A DNA stretch of 64,000 nucleotides from Dama dama. Lineage: Eukaryota > Chordata > Mammalia > Artiodactyla > Cervidae. The DNA lies in contig NC_083703.1 of assembly GCF_033118175.1 (NCBI RefSeq), positions 83,233,001 to 83,297,000 of the forward strand, given 5' to 3'. The notes under the pieces are model-generated. The model made no database searches. It was not told the origin of the DNA and saw only the letters and a list, made by a program, of their open reading frames with translations. The translations under genes and the position numbers were made by a program. Positions 23,401-33,364 of this stretch are shown piece after piece (the first letter of the stretch is position 1; each line of letters starts with the position of its first letter).

Positions 23401-23535
23401 GGATGGCATCACCAACTTGATGGACATGGATTTGGGTGGACTCTGGGAGTTGGTGATGGACTGGGAGGCGTGGTGTGCCATGGTTCACGGGGTCGCAAAG
23501 AGTCAGACATGACTGAGCGACTGAATTGAACTGAA
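20444..23535 (+). mobile_element. BovB LINE, about 3.1 kb, nearly complete coding region
   Basis: Forward BovB running from the 5' region upstream of the endonuclease to the 3' end (gactgagcgactgaattgaa). It directly abuts the mitochondrial insertion at about 23536, inside the COX2-derived sequence. Confidence 0.92.
20720..23512 (+). pseudogene. Decayed BovB ORF (endonuclease-reverse transcriptase)
   Basis: Successive frames encode parts of a BovB polyprotein: the endonuclease start (20720-20908), the middle (21418-22118, shifting frame at 21687), reverse transcriptase (22150-22786, with the YADD box near 22754) and the C-terminus (22874-23512). At least four frameshifts or stops separate them. 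In an active BovB this protein copies element and SINE RNAs by target-primed reverse transcription. This copy cannot. Confidence 0.88.
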
Positions 23536-23539
23536 TTAG

Positions 23540-24085
23540 TGTTAGAAAAATTGTTTGATATAGGTGCCCTGGCATGGCATCTGATTTTAGTCCAGGAGAA
23601 GGCACAGCTCATGAGTGTAGCACATCTTCTGTGGAAATTAACATTTGTTTAACTATCACTATAGGTAAAACAACCCAATCATCTACTTCCAAATACCCTG
23701 GCTTTAACTCTGATGTTGGAATTATATAGGAGTCAAAATTCAACTCTTCATAATCTGTATATTCATAGCTTCAATATCTTTGGTGACTGATAGTTTATAC
23801 CATAAGGCATGGAGTGTTAATTTTGTCTCTTATGTATAAAATTTATAGAGATAGAAAGGCAATTAAGATGAAAATAATAGCTGGTAAGATTGTTCGGACA
23901 GTCTACTTCTTGTGTGTCTATAGTGCTAGTGTGTGTGAGTTTTGTTGTCAAAATAAGTGAGATAATGTAAACTACTAGTGAGCTGACTAAGAAAACAATT
24001 ACTAATGTGTTATCATGAAGTGTAAGAATTCTTCTATCATGGCTGGTGTTGCATCTTGAAAGTCTAGTTGTAGAGGATATGCCAT
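23540..24085 (-). pseudogene. MT-CO2: NUMT COX2 fragment
   Basis: From the ATG at 24085-24083 the minus strand encodes the cytochrome oxidase subunit 2 N-terminus (including LTTKLTHTST) and continues to the DVLHSWAVPS-like region near 23600. It is cut by the BovB at 23535. There are several frameshifts and stops. About 546 bp of the usual 684 bp remain. Confidence 0.9.
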
Positions 24086-24088
24086 TGA

Positions 24089-24154
24089 TATATACAGATT
24101 TTTTCACCTATAACTTAACTTCAACAAAGTGATATTATATTTTACTAATATCTC
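24089..24154 (-). pseudogene. NUMT tRNA-Asp
   Basis: Reverse-strand mitochondrial tRNA-Asp-like sequence between COX2 and tRNA-Ser, in the expected position. The anticodon loop and T arm have substitutions. Confidence 0.75.
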
Positions 24155-24161
24155 CTAAATA

Positions 24162-24230
24162 GAAAAAGAAATCATGGTTATGATTTTGGCTTGAAATCAG
24201 TAGTTGGGGGTTAGATTCCTCCCTTATTTA
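24162..24230 (+). pseudogene. NUMT tRNA-Ser(UCN)
   Basis: Plus-strand sequence around the TGA anticodon (ggcttgaaatcag). It lies between COX1 and tRNA-Asp and in the opposite orientation to them, as in mitochondrial genomes. Confidence 0.78.
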
Positions 24231-26320
24231 TTTTAAAATGATGTGCATAGGTTCTTTGAGTGTGTGATATGGTTGGTCTACTATTAAGACCTCGTCTTGA
24301 TGCAAATGCTTCTCAGGTAATAAGAATTATTGGTATTACTGTGGTTAAAGAAGTGAATGGGCCTATAGATGAAATAGTATTTCATACTGTGTATGCATCT
24401 GGGTGGTCAGAATATTGTTGTGGTATTCCAAGCAGGCTTAGAAAGTGGTTTTGAAAAAGGTTATGTTAACATCTGCAAATACATTTATGAAGTGAATTTT
24501 TGCTCATGTCAAGTTGAGTATAGCCTGAGAATAATGAGATTCAGTGCAGAAAGCCCCCTGTAATAGCAAATCTCCCACTGAAAGTACATAATGCAACTAT
24601 GTAACTACATAGTGTATATCATGAAGAAAATATCTGAAGATGAATTAGCCAGGAAAGTTCCTGTTAACCCTCTGACTGTGAAAAGAAATACAAAACCTAG
24701 GACTCACATTGTAGCTGGGGATCATTTAATGTTACTGTCATGAGGCATTGCTAATCAACTGAACAGTTTTACTCTTGTTGGCCTGGTAATAATTAGAGTG
24801 GCTGATGTGAAATAGGCTTGTGTGTCAACATACATCCTTACTGTGAATATATAATGTTCTCATACAATAAATCCTAAGAATCCAGTTGACACTATAGCTC
24901 AGACCATTCCCATGCACCTGAATGTTTCTTTTCCCCTAAATAATAGGTTACAATATGTGAAATCATTCTAAATCTTGGCAAAATCAAAAGATATACTTCA
25001 GAGTGTCGGAAAAATCAGATCAATGTTGATACAGTATTGGGTCCTCTCCTCCTTCAGGATCAAAGAAAGCTGTATTTACATTTCAGTCTGTTAATAACAT
25101 AGTAAAAATACCAGCTGCCAATACAGGTAGTGATAGTAATATGGCTGTGATTAGGACTAATCACATGAATAACAGTGTTTGATATTGGGATATGGCAGGG
25201 TTTATATTAATAGTTGTAGTAATAAAATTGATAACACCTAAGGTAGAAGAAACACCTGTTAGGTGTAGAGAAAAAATAGTAAAGTCTACTTAAGCTCCAG
25301 CATGAGCTAGATTTCTGGCTAAAGGTGTAGACATCTCAGCCTGTGCCAGTGCCTGCTTCAGCTATTGGTGATGCAAGCAGTAAGAGGAAAGAGGGAGGGA
25401 GAAGTCAGAAGCTTATTTATTCAGGGAAAACTATGTCATTAGCTCCAGCTATCAGGGAAACTAATCAGTTACCAAAGCCTCCAATCATAATAGGGAGTAC
25501 TATTATGAAAATTATTACAAATGCATGAGCTGTTACAATTACATTATAAATTTGGTCATCTCCAAGTCGAGTTCCAGGTTGGCCCAACCCAGCACAGATT
25601 AAGAACCTTGGGGCTGTGCCTACTGTTGCCAGCCAAAATCTTGGCCTTCTTTGCCCACTGACGCTGAACGAAAAATATGGAGACCGGGCTTGGAGGAAAT
25701 AGAAAGGTGGCTTTTATTCTTAGCAGGCAGAGAGGAGAAACGCAGTAGGCTTATGCCTCGAGAGCTGTGCCCTGCCCCCCATGAGGAATCTAGGGGCTTA
25801 TAGAAGGCAAGAGCTCACAGTCAGGAATCAGTGATGAGGAGCAAAGGGAATAGGATCTTGATTTCTTCCTTTTGCATTGTTTCAAAGACAGTAGGAGACT
25901 GACGTCAATAACCTAGTAACTGAGTCTGGCATTCGGTGACTCTGTGGCCTTCTTTCTGATACGTAACTAAAAGGGGAAGAGTGTTCTAAGGGTAAGCAGC
26001 AGATAGGGGATATATTTAGTGCAGAGTCAAAGGAACATAGGTGCCAAGTGTAGCTTCTGCAGAGTTTAGGGACAGAAAAGCAAACTTAGTCCCAGACATT
26101 CAGCGTGAGGAGCAGTTACAGGAAAAAGAAAAGTTAGGAATGTTCAGACCTGCTCACTCTTCTCTTTATCTTCTTTGTTGTCAGAAAAGAAAGGAGAAAA
26201 ACTCATTCCTCCTTTTTCTCTTTCACTGCAACACTGCCTCCAGGCTCAAGCACCAAATAGTAAGTATATAGTACCGATATCTTTATGGTTAGTTGAAAAT
26301 AATAGGCAGTTAATGAACAT
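24231..26320 (-). pseudogene. MT-CO1: NUMT COX1, split by an LTR
   Basis: The minus strand starts with an ATG at 26320-26318 (MFIN...FSTNHKDIGTIYLL). After the LTR at 25624-26233 it resumes at the VGTA...GLGQPG segment and runs to the C-terminus near 24237 (YSD-DAYTMWNT-like region at about 24400). A TGA codon stands for a conserved tryptophan, as in the mitochondrial code. There are numerous stops and indels. Confidence 0.9.
25624..26233 (-). mobile_element. Endogenous retrovirus LTR (family B) inside NUMT COX1
   Basis: A 610-bp element bounded by TG...CA interrupts COX1 without large loss of mitochondrial sequence. Flanks (cctac / ctgcc) may be a diverged 5-bp duplication. The first 260 bp resemble the fragment at 44220-44484. 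No internal retroviral genes are present. It must post-date the mitochondrial insertion. Confidence 0.75.
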
Positions 26321-26321
26321 A

Positions 26322-26640
26322 GGCAGAATGGCTGAGTAAGCTTTAGACTGTAAATCTAAAGACAGGGGTTTAATCCACTTTTTGTTTTTACTAAGTCCTG
26401 TGATGAATATTTCACGTTGAATTGCAAATTCAAAAAATCCGGTTCAATTTCCTGGGACTTATACCGCTTTTTTTTTTCTTTTTTCCTTTTGAAATAGAAG
26501 TAAGCTAAAGTCAGTTGACCAGGGTATTTAGCTGTTAACTCAAAGTTCGTGGGGTTATAGCCCACCAATCTAGAGAGGGTTTAGCTTGAAGTGGCTGGTT
26601 TGCATTCAATTGATGTAAGATATAATCTTGCAAACCTTAT
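26322..26640 (+). pseudogene. NUMT tRNA-Tyr, Cys, Asn and Ala cluster
   Basis: Four plus-strand tRNA-like sequences lie in the standard vertebrate order: Tyr (26322-26391, anticodon GTA), Cys (26394-26460, GCA), Asn (about 26499-26573, GTT) and Ala (26574-26640, TGC). A T-rich segment at 26467-26490 stands where the light-strand origin hairpin is expected, and the hairpin is lost. Stem mismatches indicate decay. Confidence 0.85.
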
Positions 26641-26643
26641 GAA

Positions 26644-26965
26644 CAGGAATTAAGTAAATTATACTTGCTTAGAACTTTGAAGTATAAGGAACATCCTTGT
26701 AGTACAGGAATTTTCCTGTAGTTCATACAGTAAAGAATCTGCTTGCAATGCAGGAGACCTGGGTTCCATTCATGGATCGGGAAGATCCTCTGGAGAAGGG
26801 AATGGCAATCCACTCCAGGATTCTTGCCTGGAGAATCCCATGGACAGAGGGGCCTGGTGGGCTATAGTCTATGGGATCACAAAGAGTCGGACATGACTGA
26901 GCGACTAAGCCCACAACACACAGGGCATTGAAGGCTCTTGGTCTAGTTAACCTAAATTCCTATTC
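26644..26965 (-). pseudogene. NUMT tRNA-Trp, split by a Bov-tA SINE
   Basis: The antisense of mitochondrial tRNA-Trp is present in two pieces (26644-26681 and about 26930-26965, the latter reading gaaggctcttggtctagtta) on either side of a SINE. Confidence 0.75.
26700..26930 (+). mobile_element. Bov-tA SINE inside NUMT tRNA-Trp
   Basis: Forward Bov-tA (tgtagttcatacagtaaaga head; aatggcaatccactccagga body; ggacatgactgagcgactaa tail). A short duplication (ttgaag) flanks the insertion. Confidence 0.88.
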
Positions 26966-27389
26966 CAGCACTGAGAGAATTGGTGTTATGGGTGAAAATA
27001 TTGTGGCTATTACAATTATTGTGGATAGGAGTGTTATTTGTTTCATAGTGTAGAATCGTCATGTTTTCTCTGTTATTTGTGGAGAGGAATAAGTTTAGTG
27101 CTGTGGAGTGTGTGAGTCATATGTTGAAGTACAGTAGTGCCATGATTGCTATTACTGTTGGTAAAACAATGCTTTTTGTTGTTGTTGTTATTTTTTCAGT
27201 AATTATTCACTTGGGTCTCAGTCCTAATAGTGGTGGAAGGCCCCTATTGATAATAGAATGATGAGGATAAGGGTTGTTATGATAGGTATCTTGATGCATG
27301 TATGTAATAGTGATAATGTGGTAGTGGTGGAGTTGGTTATGAACATTCTGAATATGGTGGAAGTTAAGATAATATAACCAGGTTTAGTG

Positions 27390-27663
27390 AAGAAGGCAAT
27401 GGCAACCCACTCCAGCACTCTTGCCTGGAAAATCCCATGGATGGAGGAGCCTGGTAGGCTGCAGTCCCTGGGGTTGCTAAGAGTCAGATACGACTGAGCA
27501 ACTTCACTTTCACTTTTCACTTTCATGCATTGGAGAAGGAAATGGCAACCCACTCCAGTGTTCTTGCCTGGAGAATCCCAGAGACGGCAGAGCCTGGTGG
27601 GCTGCCGTCTATGGGATTGCAGAGTCGGACACGACTGAAGCAACTTAGCAGCAGCAGCAGCAG
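27390..27663 (+). mobile_element. BOV-A2 SINE with 12-bp target-site duplication
   Basis: Two related monomers (aatggcaacccactccagca / aatggcaacccactccagtg) and a CAG/GCA microsatellite tail (27647-27662) identify BOV-A2. It is flanked by ccaggtttagtg at 27378-27389 and 27664-27675, a perfect duplication of ND2-derived sequence. Confidence 0.93.
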
Positions 27664-27821
27664 CCAGGTTTAGTGCTGTTAGAGTGGGATTACATAATAG
27701 GATGGCGTTTATACATCCTATGTGGGCCGTTGATGACTAGGCTGTGATTTTTCATACTGCATCTGATTTCACCATCCTCAGCCTCCAATTATAATGGATA
27801 ATGTGGCTATAGCTTGTATCA

Positions 27822-28040
27822 ACTTGGGCTTCCCTGCTGGCTCGGATGATAGAGAATCTGCCTGCAATGTGGAAGACCTGGGCTTGATCCCTGGCTTGGG
27901 AAGATTCCCTGGAGGAGAGCATGGCAACCAACTCCAGTATTCTTGCCTGGAGAATGCCCACAGCAGAAGAGCCTGGTGGGATACAGTCCCTGGAGTCAAA
28001 AAGAGTCAGATACGGCTGAGCGACTAAGCCCTGCACACAG
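27822..28040 (+). mobile_element. Bov-tA SINE inside NUMT ND2
   Basis: Forward Bov-tA (gggcttccctgctggctcgg head; caactccagtattcttgcct body; gatacggctgagcgactaag tail). Confidence 0.88.
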
Positions 28041-28514
28041 TACACTATTAAATTAATTGATGGTGAAGTTTGGTATAGCACAGACATGGGTGCAAGTTTT
28101 TGTCATGTTCATAGGATTAAGCCAGATGTTAGTAAAATGTCTTGTATACCTTCTGGTACTCCATTGTGAAATGCAGATATTTCCAGTTTTATTCATAAGG
28201 CTATTGTTATTAATATGGATGCTGTTGGATTAAATAGTTTTGTGACAGTCCATTGGCCTGAGAATAATAGATAATGACAGTTATCATGAGTAATATTGAT
28301 GTGGTGGATTGTGTCAAGTATTTAGTTGATGCTTCTGTTGCTCCTGGGTTGAATTATTTATTATGATGGGGATCATGCCTAATGTATTTATTTCAAAGCC
28401 AAATCAGATAAGTAATCAATGGAGATAATTATAATGACAATAAATCCTGAGAAAATAGTTGATAGGATAATGATAAAGATGATGGGACTTATTAGTACAG
28501 AAAGAGTATAAATG

Positions 28515-28680
28515 AACATTTTTGGGGTACAGGCCCAATAGTTTAATTAGCTGACCTTACTTATAGAATGTGGTGTAATTTGGTAGCACAAAGAACTTTG
28601 GATTCTTAGGGGTCTGTTCAATTCCTATAATTCTAGACATAAAGGATTTAAATCCCTATTATTTACTCTCTCAAAGTAAC
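28515..28680. pseudogene. NUMT tRNA-Met, Gln and Ile cluster
   Basis: Antisense tRNA-Met (about 28515-28562), sense tRNA-Gln (about 28564-28636, anticodon TTG in ctttggattct) and antisense tRNA-Ile (about 28637-28680) lie between ND2 and ND1, as in vertebrate mitochondria. Confidence 0.78.
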
Positions 28681-28871
28681 TCTAGTCAGACGCATTTGTT
28701 ATGCTTGTGGAAGAGTACTTGATAATAGGATGGATAAGGATATGTGTCATATGCATAGGGCTTAGTGTTACGGATAGAAAATATTTGTGAGTAAATGTAT
28801 TCATGGGCATGTTGGAATCAGGGGTATAATGCTCAAATTCATAGGAAGGAGACTGTTAATAATAGTGATTT
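28681..28871 (-). pseudogene. MT-ND1: NUMT ND1, C-terminal part
   Basis: Decayed ND1 C-terminus next to tRNA-Ile. It stops at the BovB nest, and ND1 resumes at 37346. About half of ND1 is missing between the two parts. Confidence 0.7.
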
Positions 28872-29442
28872 AGTTCCGTTCAGTTGCTCAGTCATGTCCA
28901 ACTCTTTGTGACCCCATGGACTGCAGCACGCCAGGCCTTCTGTCCATCACTGACTCCTGGAGTCCACCTAAATCCATATCCATTGAGTCAGGGATGCCAT
29001 CCCACCATCTCATCCTCTGTTGTCCCCTTCTCCTCCTGCCTTCAACCTTTCCCAGCATCAGGGTCTTTTCCAATGGTCAGTTCTTCACATCAGGTGGCCA
29101 AAGTATTGGAGTTTCAGCTTTAACATCAGTCTTTCCAATGGATATTCAGGACTGATTTCCTTTAGCATGGACTGGTTGTATCTCCCTGGAGTCTGAGGGA
29201 TTCTAAAGACTTCTCCAACACCACAGTTCAAAAGCATCAATTCCTCAGTGCTCAGCTTTCTTTATAATACAATTTCACATCCATACATGACCACTGGAAA
29301 AATCATAGCTTTAAATAGACAGATCTTTGTCAACAAAGTAATGTCTGTGATTTTTAATACGCTGTCTAGGTTAGTCAAAACTTTTCTTCTGGGGAGCAAG
29401 CCTATTTTAATTTCATGACTGCAGTCCCCATCTGCAGTGACT
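28872..29442 (-). mobile_element. BovB 3' fragment (nest, member 1)
   Basis: Reverse-strand BovB from its 3' end (ttcagttgctcagtcatgtc) into the ORF C-terminus, then truncated. A second BovB 3' end starts immediately after it. Confidence 0.9.
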
Positions 29443-30675
29443 TTCAGTTCAGTTCAGTTCAGTCGCTCAGTCGTGTCCGATTCTTTGAGACCCCATAAAC
29501 CGCAGCACACCAGGCCTCCCTGTCCATCACCAACACCCGGAGTCTACCCAAACCCATGTCCATTGAGTTGGTGATGCTACCCAACCATCTCATCCTCTGT
29601 CATCCCCTTCTCCTCCTGCCCTCAATCTTTCCCAGCATCAGGGTCTTTTCAAATGGGTCAGCTCTTCGCATCAGGTGGCCAAACTATTGGAGTTTCCACT
29701 TCATTGTCAGTCCTTCCAATGAACATTCAGGGCTGATCTCCTTTAGGATGGACTGGTTGGATCTCCTTGCAGTCCAAGGGACTCTCAAGAGTCTTCTCCA
29801 ATACCACAGTTCAAAAGCATCCGTTCTTCTGTGCTCAGCTTTCTTTATAGTCCAACTCTCACATCCATACATGACCACTGGAAAAAGCATAGCCTTGACT
29901 GGACGGACCGTTGTTGGCAAAGTAGTCTCTGCTTTTTAATATGCTGTCTTGGTTGCTCATAACTTTCCTTCCAAGTAGTAAGAGTCTTTTAATTTCATGG
30001 CTGCAGTCACCATCTTCAGTGATTTTGGAACCCCAAAAAATAAAGTCAGCCACTGTCTCCACTGTTTCTCCATCAATTTGCTGTGAAGTGATGGGACCAG
30101 ATGCCATGATTTTAGTTATCTGAATGTTGAGTTTTAAGTCAACATTTTCACTCTCCTCTTTCACTTTTATCAAGAGGCTCTAGTTCATCTTCACTTTCTG
30201 CCATGAGGGTGGTGTCATATGCATATCTGAGATTATTGATATTTCTCCTGGCAATCTTGATTCCAGCTTGTGCTTCTTGCAGCCCAGGGTTTCTCATGAT
30301 GTACTCTGCATATAAGTTAAATAAGCAAGGTGACAACAACAGCCTTGACCTACTCTTTTTCATATTTGGAACCAGTCTGTTGTTCCATGTCCAGTTCTAA
30401 CTGTTGCTTCCTGACATGCATACAGGTTTCTCAGGATACAGGTCAGATGGTCTGGTATTCCCATCTCTTTCAGAATTTTCCATAGTTTCTTGTGATCCAC
30501 ACAGTCAAAGGCTCTGGCATAGTCAATAAAGCAGAAATAGATGTTTTTCTGGAACTCTCTTGCTTTTCGATGATCCAGCGGATGTTGGCAGTTTGATCTC
30601 TGGTTCCTCTGTCTTTTCTAAACCCAGCTTGCACATCTGGAAGTTCACAGTTCACGTTTTGCTGAAGCCTGGTGG
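29443..30675 (-). mobile_element. BovB 3' half (nest, member 2)
   Basis: Reverse-strand BovB from the 3' end (cagttcagtcgctcagtcgt) through the ORF C-terminus and reverse transcriptase to about 30670. Frames at 29859-30173 and 30148-30363 show reverse-transcriptase blocks with stops. Confidence 0.9.
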
Positions 30676-31170
30676 AGCCCCCCACCCCCCCAAATAAATT
30701 CTGTCACTGTTTCCATTGTTTTCCCATCTATTTGCCATGAAGTGATGGTACTAGATGCTAGGATCTTAGTTTTCTGATTGTTGAGTTTTAAGCCAACTTT
30801 TTTCAAAGAGGGCGTTTGCTTTGACCAGTGCATTCTCTTGGCAGAGCTCTATTAGCCTTTGCCATGCTTCATTCTGTACTCCAAGGCCAAATTTGCCTGT
30901 TACTCGAGGTGTTTCTTAACTTCCTACTTTTGCATTCCAGTCTTACAAGTCTTCATAGAACTGTTCAACTTCAGCTTCTTCAGCACTACTGGTCAGGGCA
31001 TAGCCTTGGATTACTGTGATATTGAATGGTTTGCCTTGGAAATGAACAGAAATCCTTCTGTCGTTTTTAAGACTGCATCCAAGTACTGCATTTCAGACTC
31101 TTTTGTTGACTATGATGGCTACTCCATTTCTTCTAAGGGATTTTTGCCCACACTAGTAGATATAATGGTT
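30676..31170 (-). mobile_element. BovB rearranged fragment (nest, member 3)
   Basis: Two reverse-strand BovB pieces are joined. One comes from the middle or C-terminal ORF (about 30690-30806) and one from the endonuclease region (about 30810-31170), with the intervening reverse-transcriptase part absent. Confidence 0.75.
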
Positions 31171-31701
31171 TCAATAATATGTGAAATGTTAACATCAAGA
31201 TGTTCAAGCTGGTTTTAGAAAAGGCAGAGGAACCAGAGATCAGGTTGCCAACATTCACGGGATCATTGAAAAAGCAAGAGAATTCCAGAAAAATATCTAT
31301 TTCTGCTTTATTGACTATGCCAAAGTTTTGACTGTGTGGATCACAATAAATTGTGGAAGTTTCTTAAAGAGATGGGAATACCAGACCACCTGACCTGTAT
31401 GCAGGTCAGGAAGCAACAGTTAGAACTGGACATGGAACAACAGACTGGTTCCAAATAGGAAAAGGAGTACGTCACGGCTGTATATTGTCAGCCTGCTTAT
31501 TTAACTTATATGCAGAGTACATCATGAGAAACACTGGGCTGGAGGAAGCACAAGCTGGAATCAAGATTTCTGGGAGAAATACCAATAACCTCAGATATGC
31601 AGATGACACCACCCTTATGGTAGAAAGTGAAGAAGAACTGAAGAGCCCCTTAATGAAAGTGAAAGAGGAGAGTGAAAAAGTTTGCTTAAAGTTGAAAATT
31701 T

Positions 31702-31978
31702 AGAGGAGAAGGCAATGGCATCCCACTCCAGCACTCTTGCCTGGAATATCCCATGGTTGGAGGAGCCTGGTAGGCTACACTCCATGGGGTCACGAAGAGT
31801 TGGACACCACTGAGTGACTTCCCTTTCACTTTTCACTTTCTTGCATTGGAGAAGGAAATGGCAACCCACTCCAATGTTCTTGCCTGGAGAATCCCAGGGA
31901 TGGGGGAGCCTGGTGGGCTTCTGTCTACCGGGTCGCACAGAGTCAGACATGACAGAAGCGACTTAGCAGCAGCGTCTG
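31702..31978 (+). mobile_element. BOV-A2 SINE inside BovB
   Basis: Two-monomer BOV-A2 (caatggcatcccactccagc, then aatggcaacccactccaatg) with the 'gcgacttagcagcagcg' tail. It interrupts BovB between 'ttgaaaattt' and 'acattcagaaaa'. Confidence 0.88.
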
Positions 31979-32354
31979 CAACATTCAGAAAACTAAGATC
32001 GTGGTATCTGGTCCCATCACTTCATGGCAAATAGATGGGGAAACAGTGGAAACAGTGACTGACTTTATTTTCTTGTGCTCCAAAATCACTGGAGATGGTG
32101 ATTGCAGCCATGAAATAAAACGACGCTTACTCCTTTTAAGAAAAGTTATGACCAACCTAGACAGCCTGTTAAAAAGCAGAGACAGTACTTTACAAACAAA
32201 GATCCGTGTAGTCAAGGGAATTGTTTTTCCAGTAGTCATGTATGGATGTAAGAGTTAGACTACAAAGAAAACTGAGCACTGAAGAATTGATGCTTTTGGG
32301 CTATGGTATTGGAGAATACTCTTGAGAGTCCCTTGGACTGCAAGGAGATCCAGC

Positions 32355-33043
32355 TGAAAGGTTGTTTCTGAAAGTCAGACGCCGGGATTCTTGGCCTCCG
32401 GAGGAGATGAATTCAATCCGGGGGCAGAGACGAGGCTGGATTGCTCAGACCTTTTGTGTAATAAAGTTTTGTTAAAGTATAAAGGAGATAGAGAAAGCTT
32501 CTGACATAGGCGTCAGAAGGGGGCAAAAGAGTACCCTCCTCCTTCTCTTTAGCTGTATGTTATATAGTCACTCACAGTCTGTTAATGAAAAGAAAGGAGT
32601 GTCATAAAATTTAGAATGGCACCAGATAATTCATCCCTGGCCATAAAATGACTGACCTGAATCTTGTAGAAGAGCAGAATACCAACAAATAGTTTTGTTT
32701 ACATAGATTAGGGGAACAATACCTGAGTAAGTAGGTTGGGCCATTTGGTGGAACCAACTTGAAGATAGAGTCTGGGGTTCATTAACATAGCTTAAGACAA
32801 CATTTCCATAAGAAAAAACAAGGTATTGGTTAAATCAAGGTTTGAGAATAGTTAGCTTCAGATGAAACCAGGTGTCATGGCAACACGGCATTTTAAGAGA
32901 AACCTCCTTTTAAATTTGTATAGAGAAGAAAAATATCACTAGTTTTTTTCCTCCTGCCACTTAAGAGAGATAAAAATGTCTGGCACTTGCAGCCTCTTTT
33001 CCCCATTTGGAGACCCCTGGCCTTCCTGCCTGTTACCCTCTCA
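32355..33043 (-). mobile_element. Endogenous retrovirus solo LTR (family A, copy 2)
   Basis: A 689-bp TG...CA unit closely matching the LTR at 14116-14808, inserted in a BovB. It is flanked by the 4-bp direct repeat cagc (32351-32354 and 33044-33047), as expected for retroviral integration. No internal genes remain, so this is a solo LTR. Confidence 0.85.
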
Positions 33044-33364
33044 CAGCCAGTCCATCCTAAAGGTAATCAGTCCTGAATGTTAATTGGAAGGACTGATGTA
33101 GAAGCTGAAACTCCAATACTTTGGCCATGTGATGCAAAGAACTTACTCACTGGAAAAGACCCTGATGCTGGGAAAGAATGAAGGCAGGAGCAGAAGGGGA
33201 CGACAGAGGATTAAATGGTTGGATGGCATCATGACTCAATGGACATGAATTTGAGTAAACTCCGGGAGTTGGTGATGGACAGGGAGGCCTGGTGTGCTGG
33301 AGTCCATGGAGTCGCAAAATGTCGGGCACGACTGAGTGACTGAACTGACTGACTGATGTTTCTA

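Larger units (their letters stand above)
26966..28500 (-). pseudogene. MT-ND2: NUMT ND2, split by two SINEs
   Basis: Minus-strand ND2-like sequence. The C-terminal half lies at 26970-27377. The segment with NSTTTTLSLLHT lies near 27310. MSVLYQTSPSINL lies near 28087 and the N-terminus (PIIFIIIL-like) near 28490. A BOV-A2 (27390-27663) and a Bov-tA (27822-28040) interrupt it. Several stops. Confidence 0.88.
31197..33355 (+). mobile_element. BovB 3' half, plus strand (nest, member 4), split twice
   Basis: Forward BovB from the reverse-transcriptase region (YADD box near 31598) to the 3' end at about 33353 (ctgagtgactgaactgactg). It is interrupted by a BOV-A2 (31702-31978) and a family A LTR (32355-33043). 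Confidence 0.9.

Noticed and set aside
21418..23512. Host gene with reverse-transcriptase domain
   Set aside because: Frames match BovB endonuclease and reverse transcriptase, are broken several times, and end at a BovB 3' terminus.
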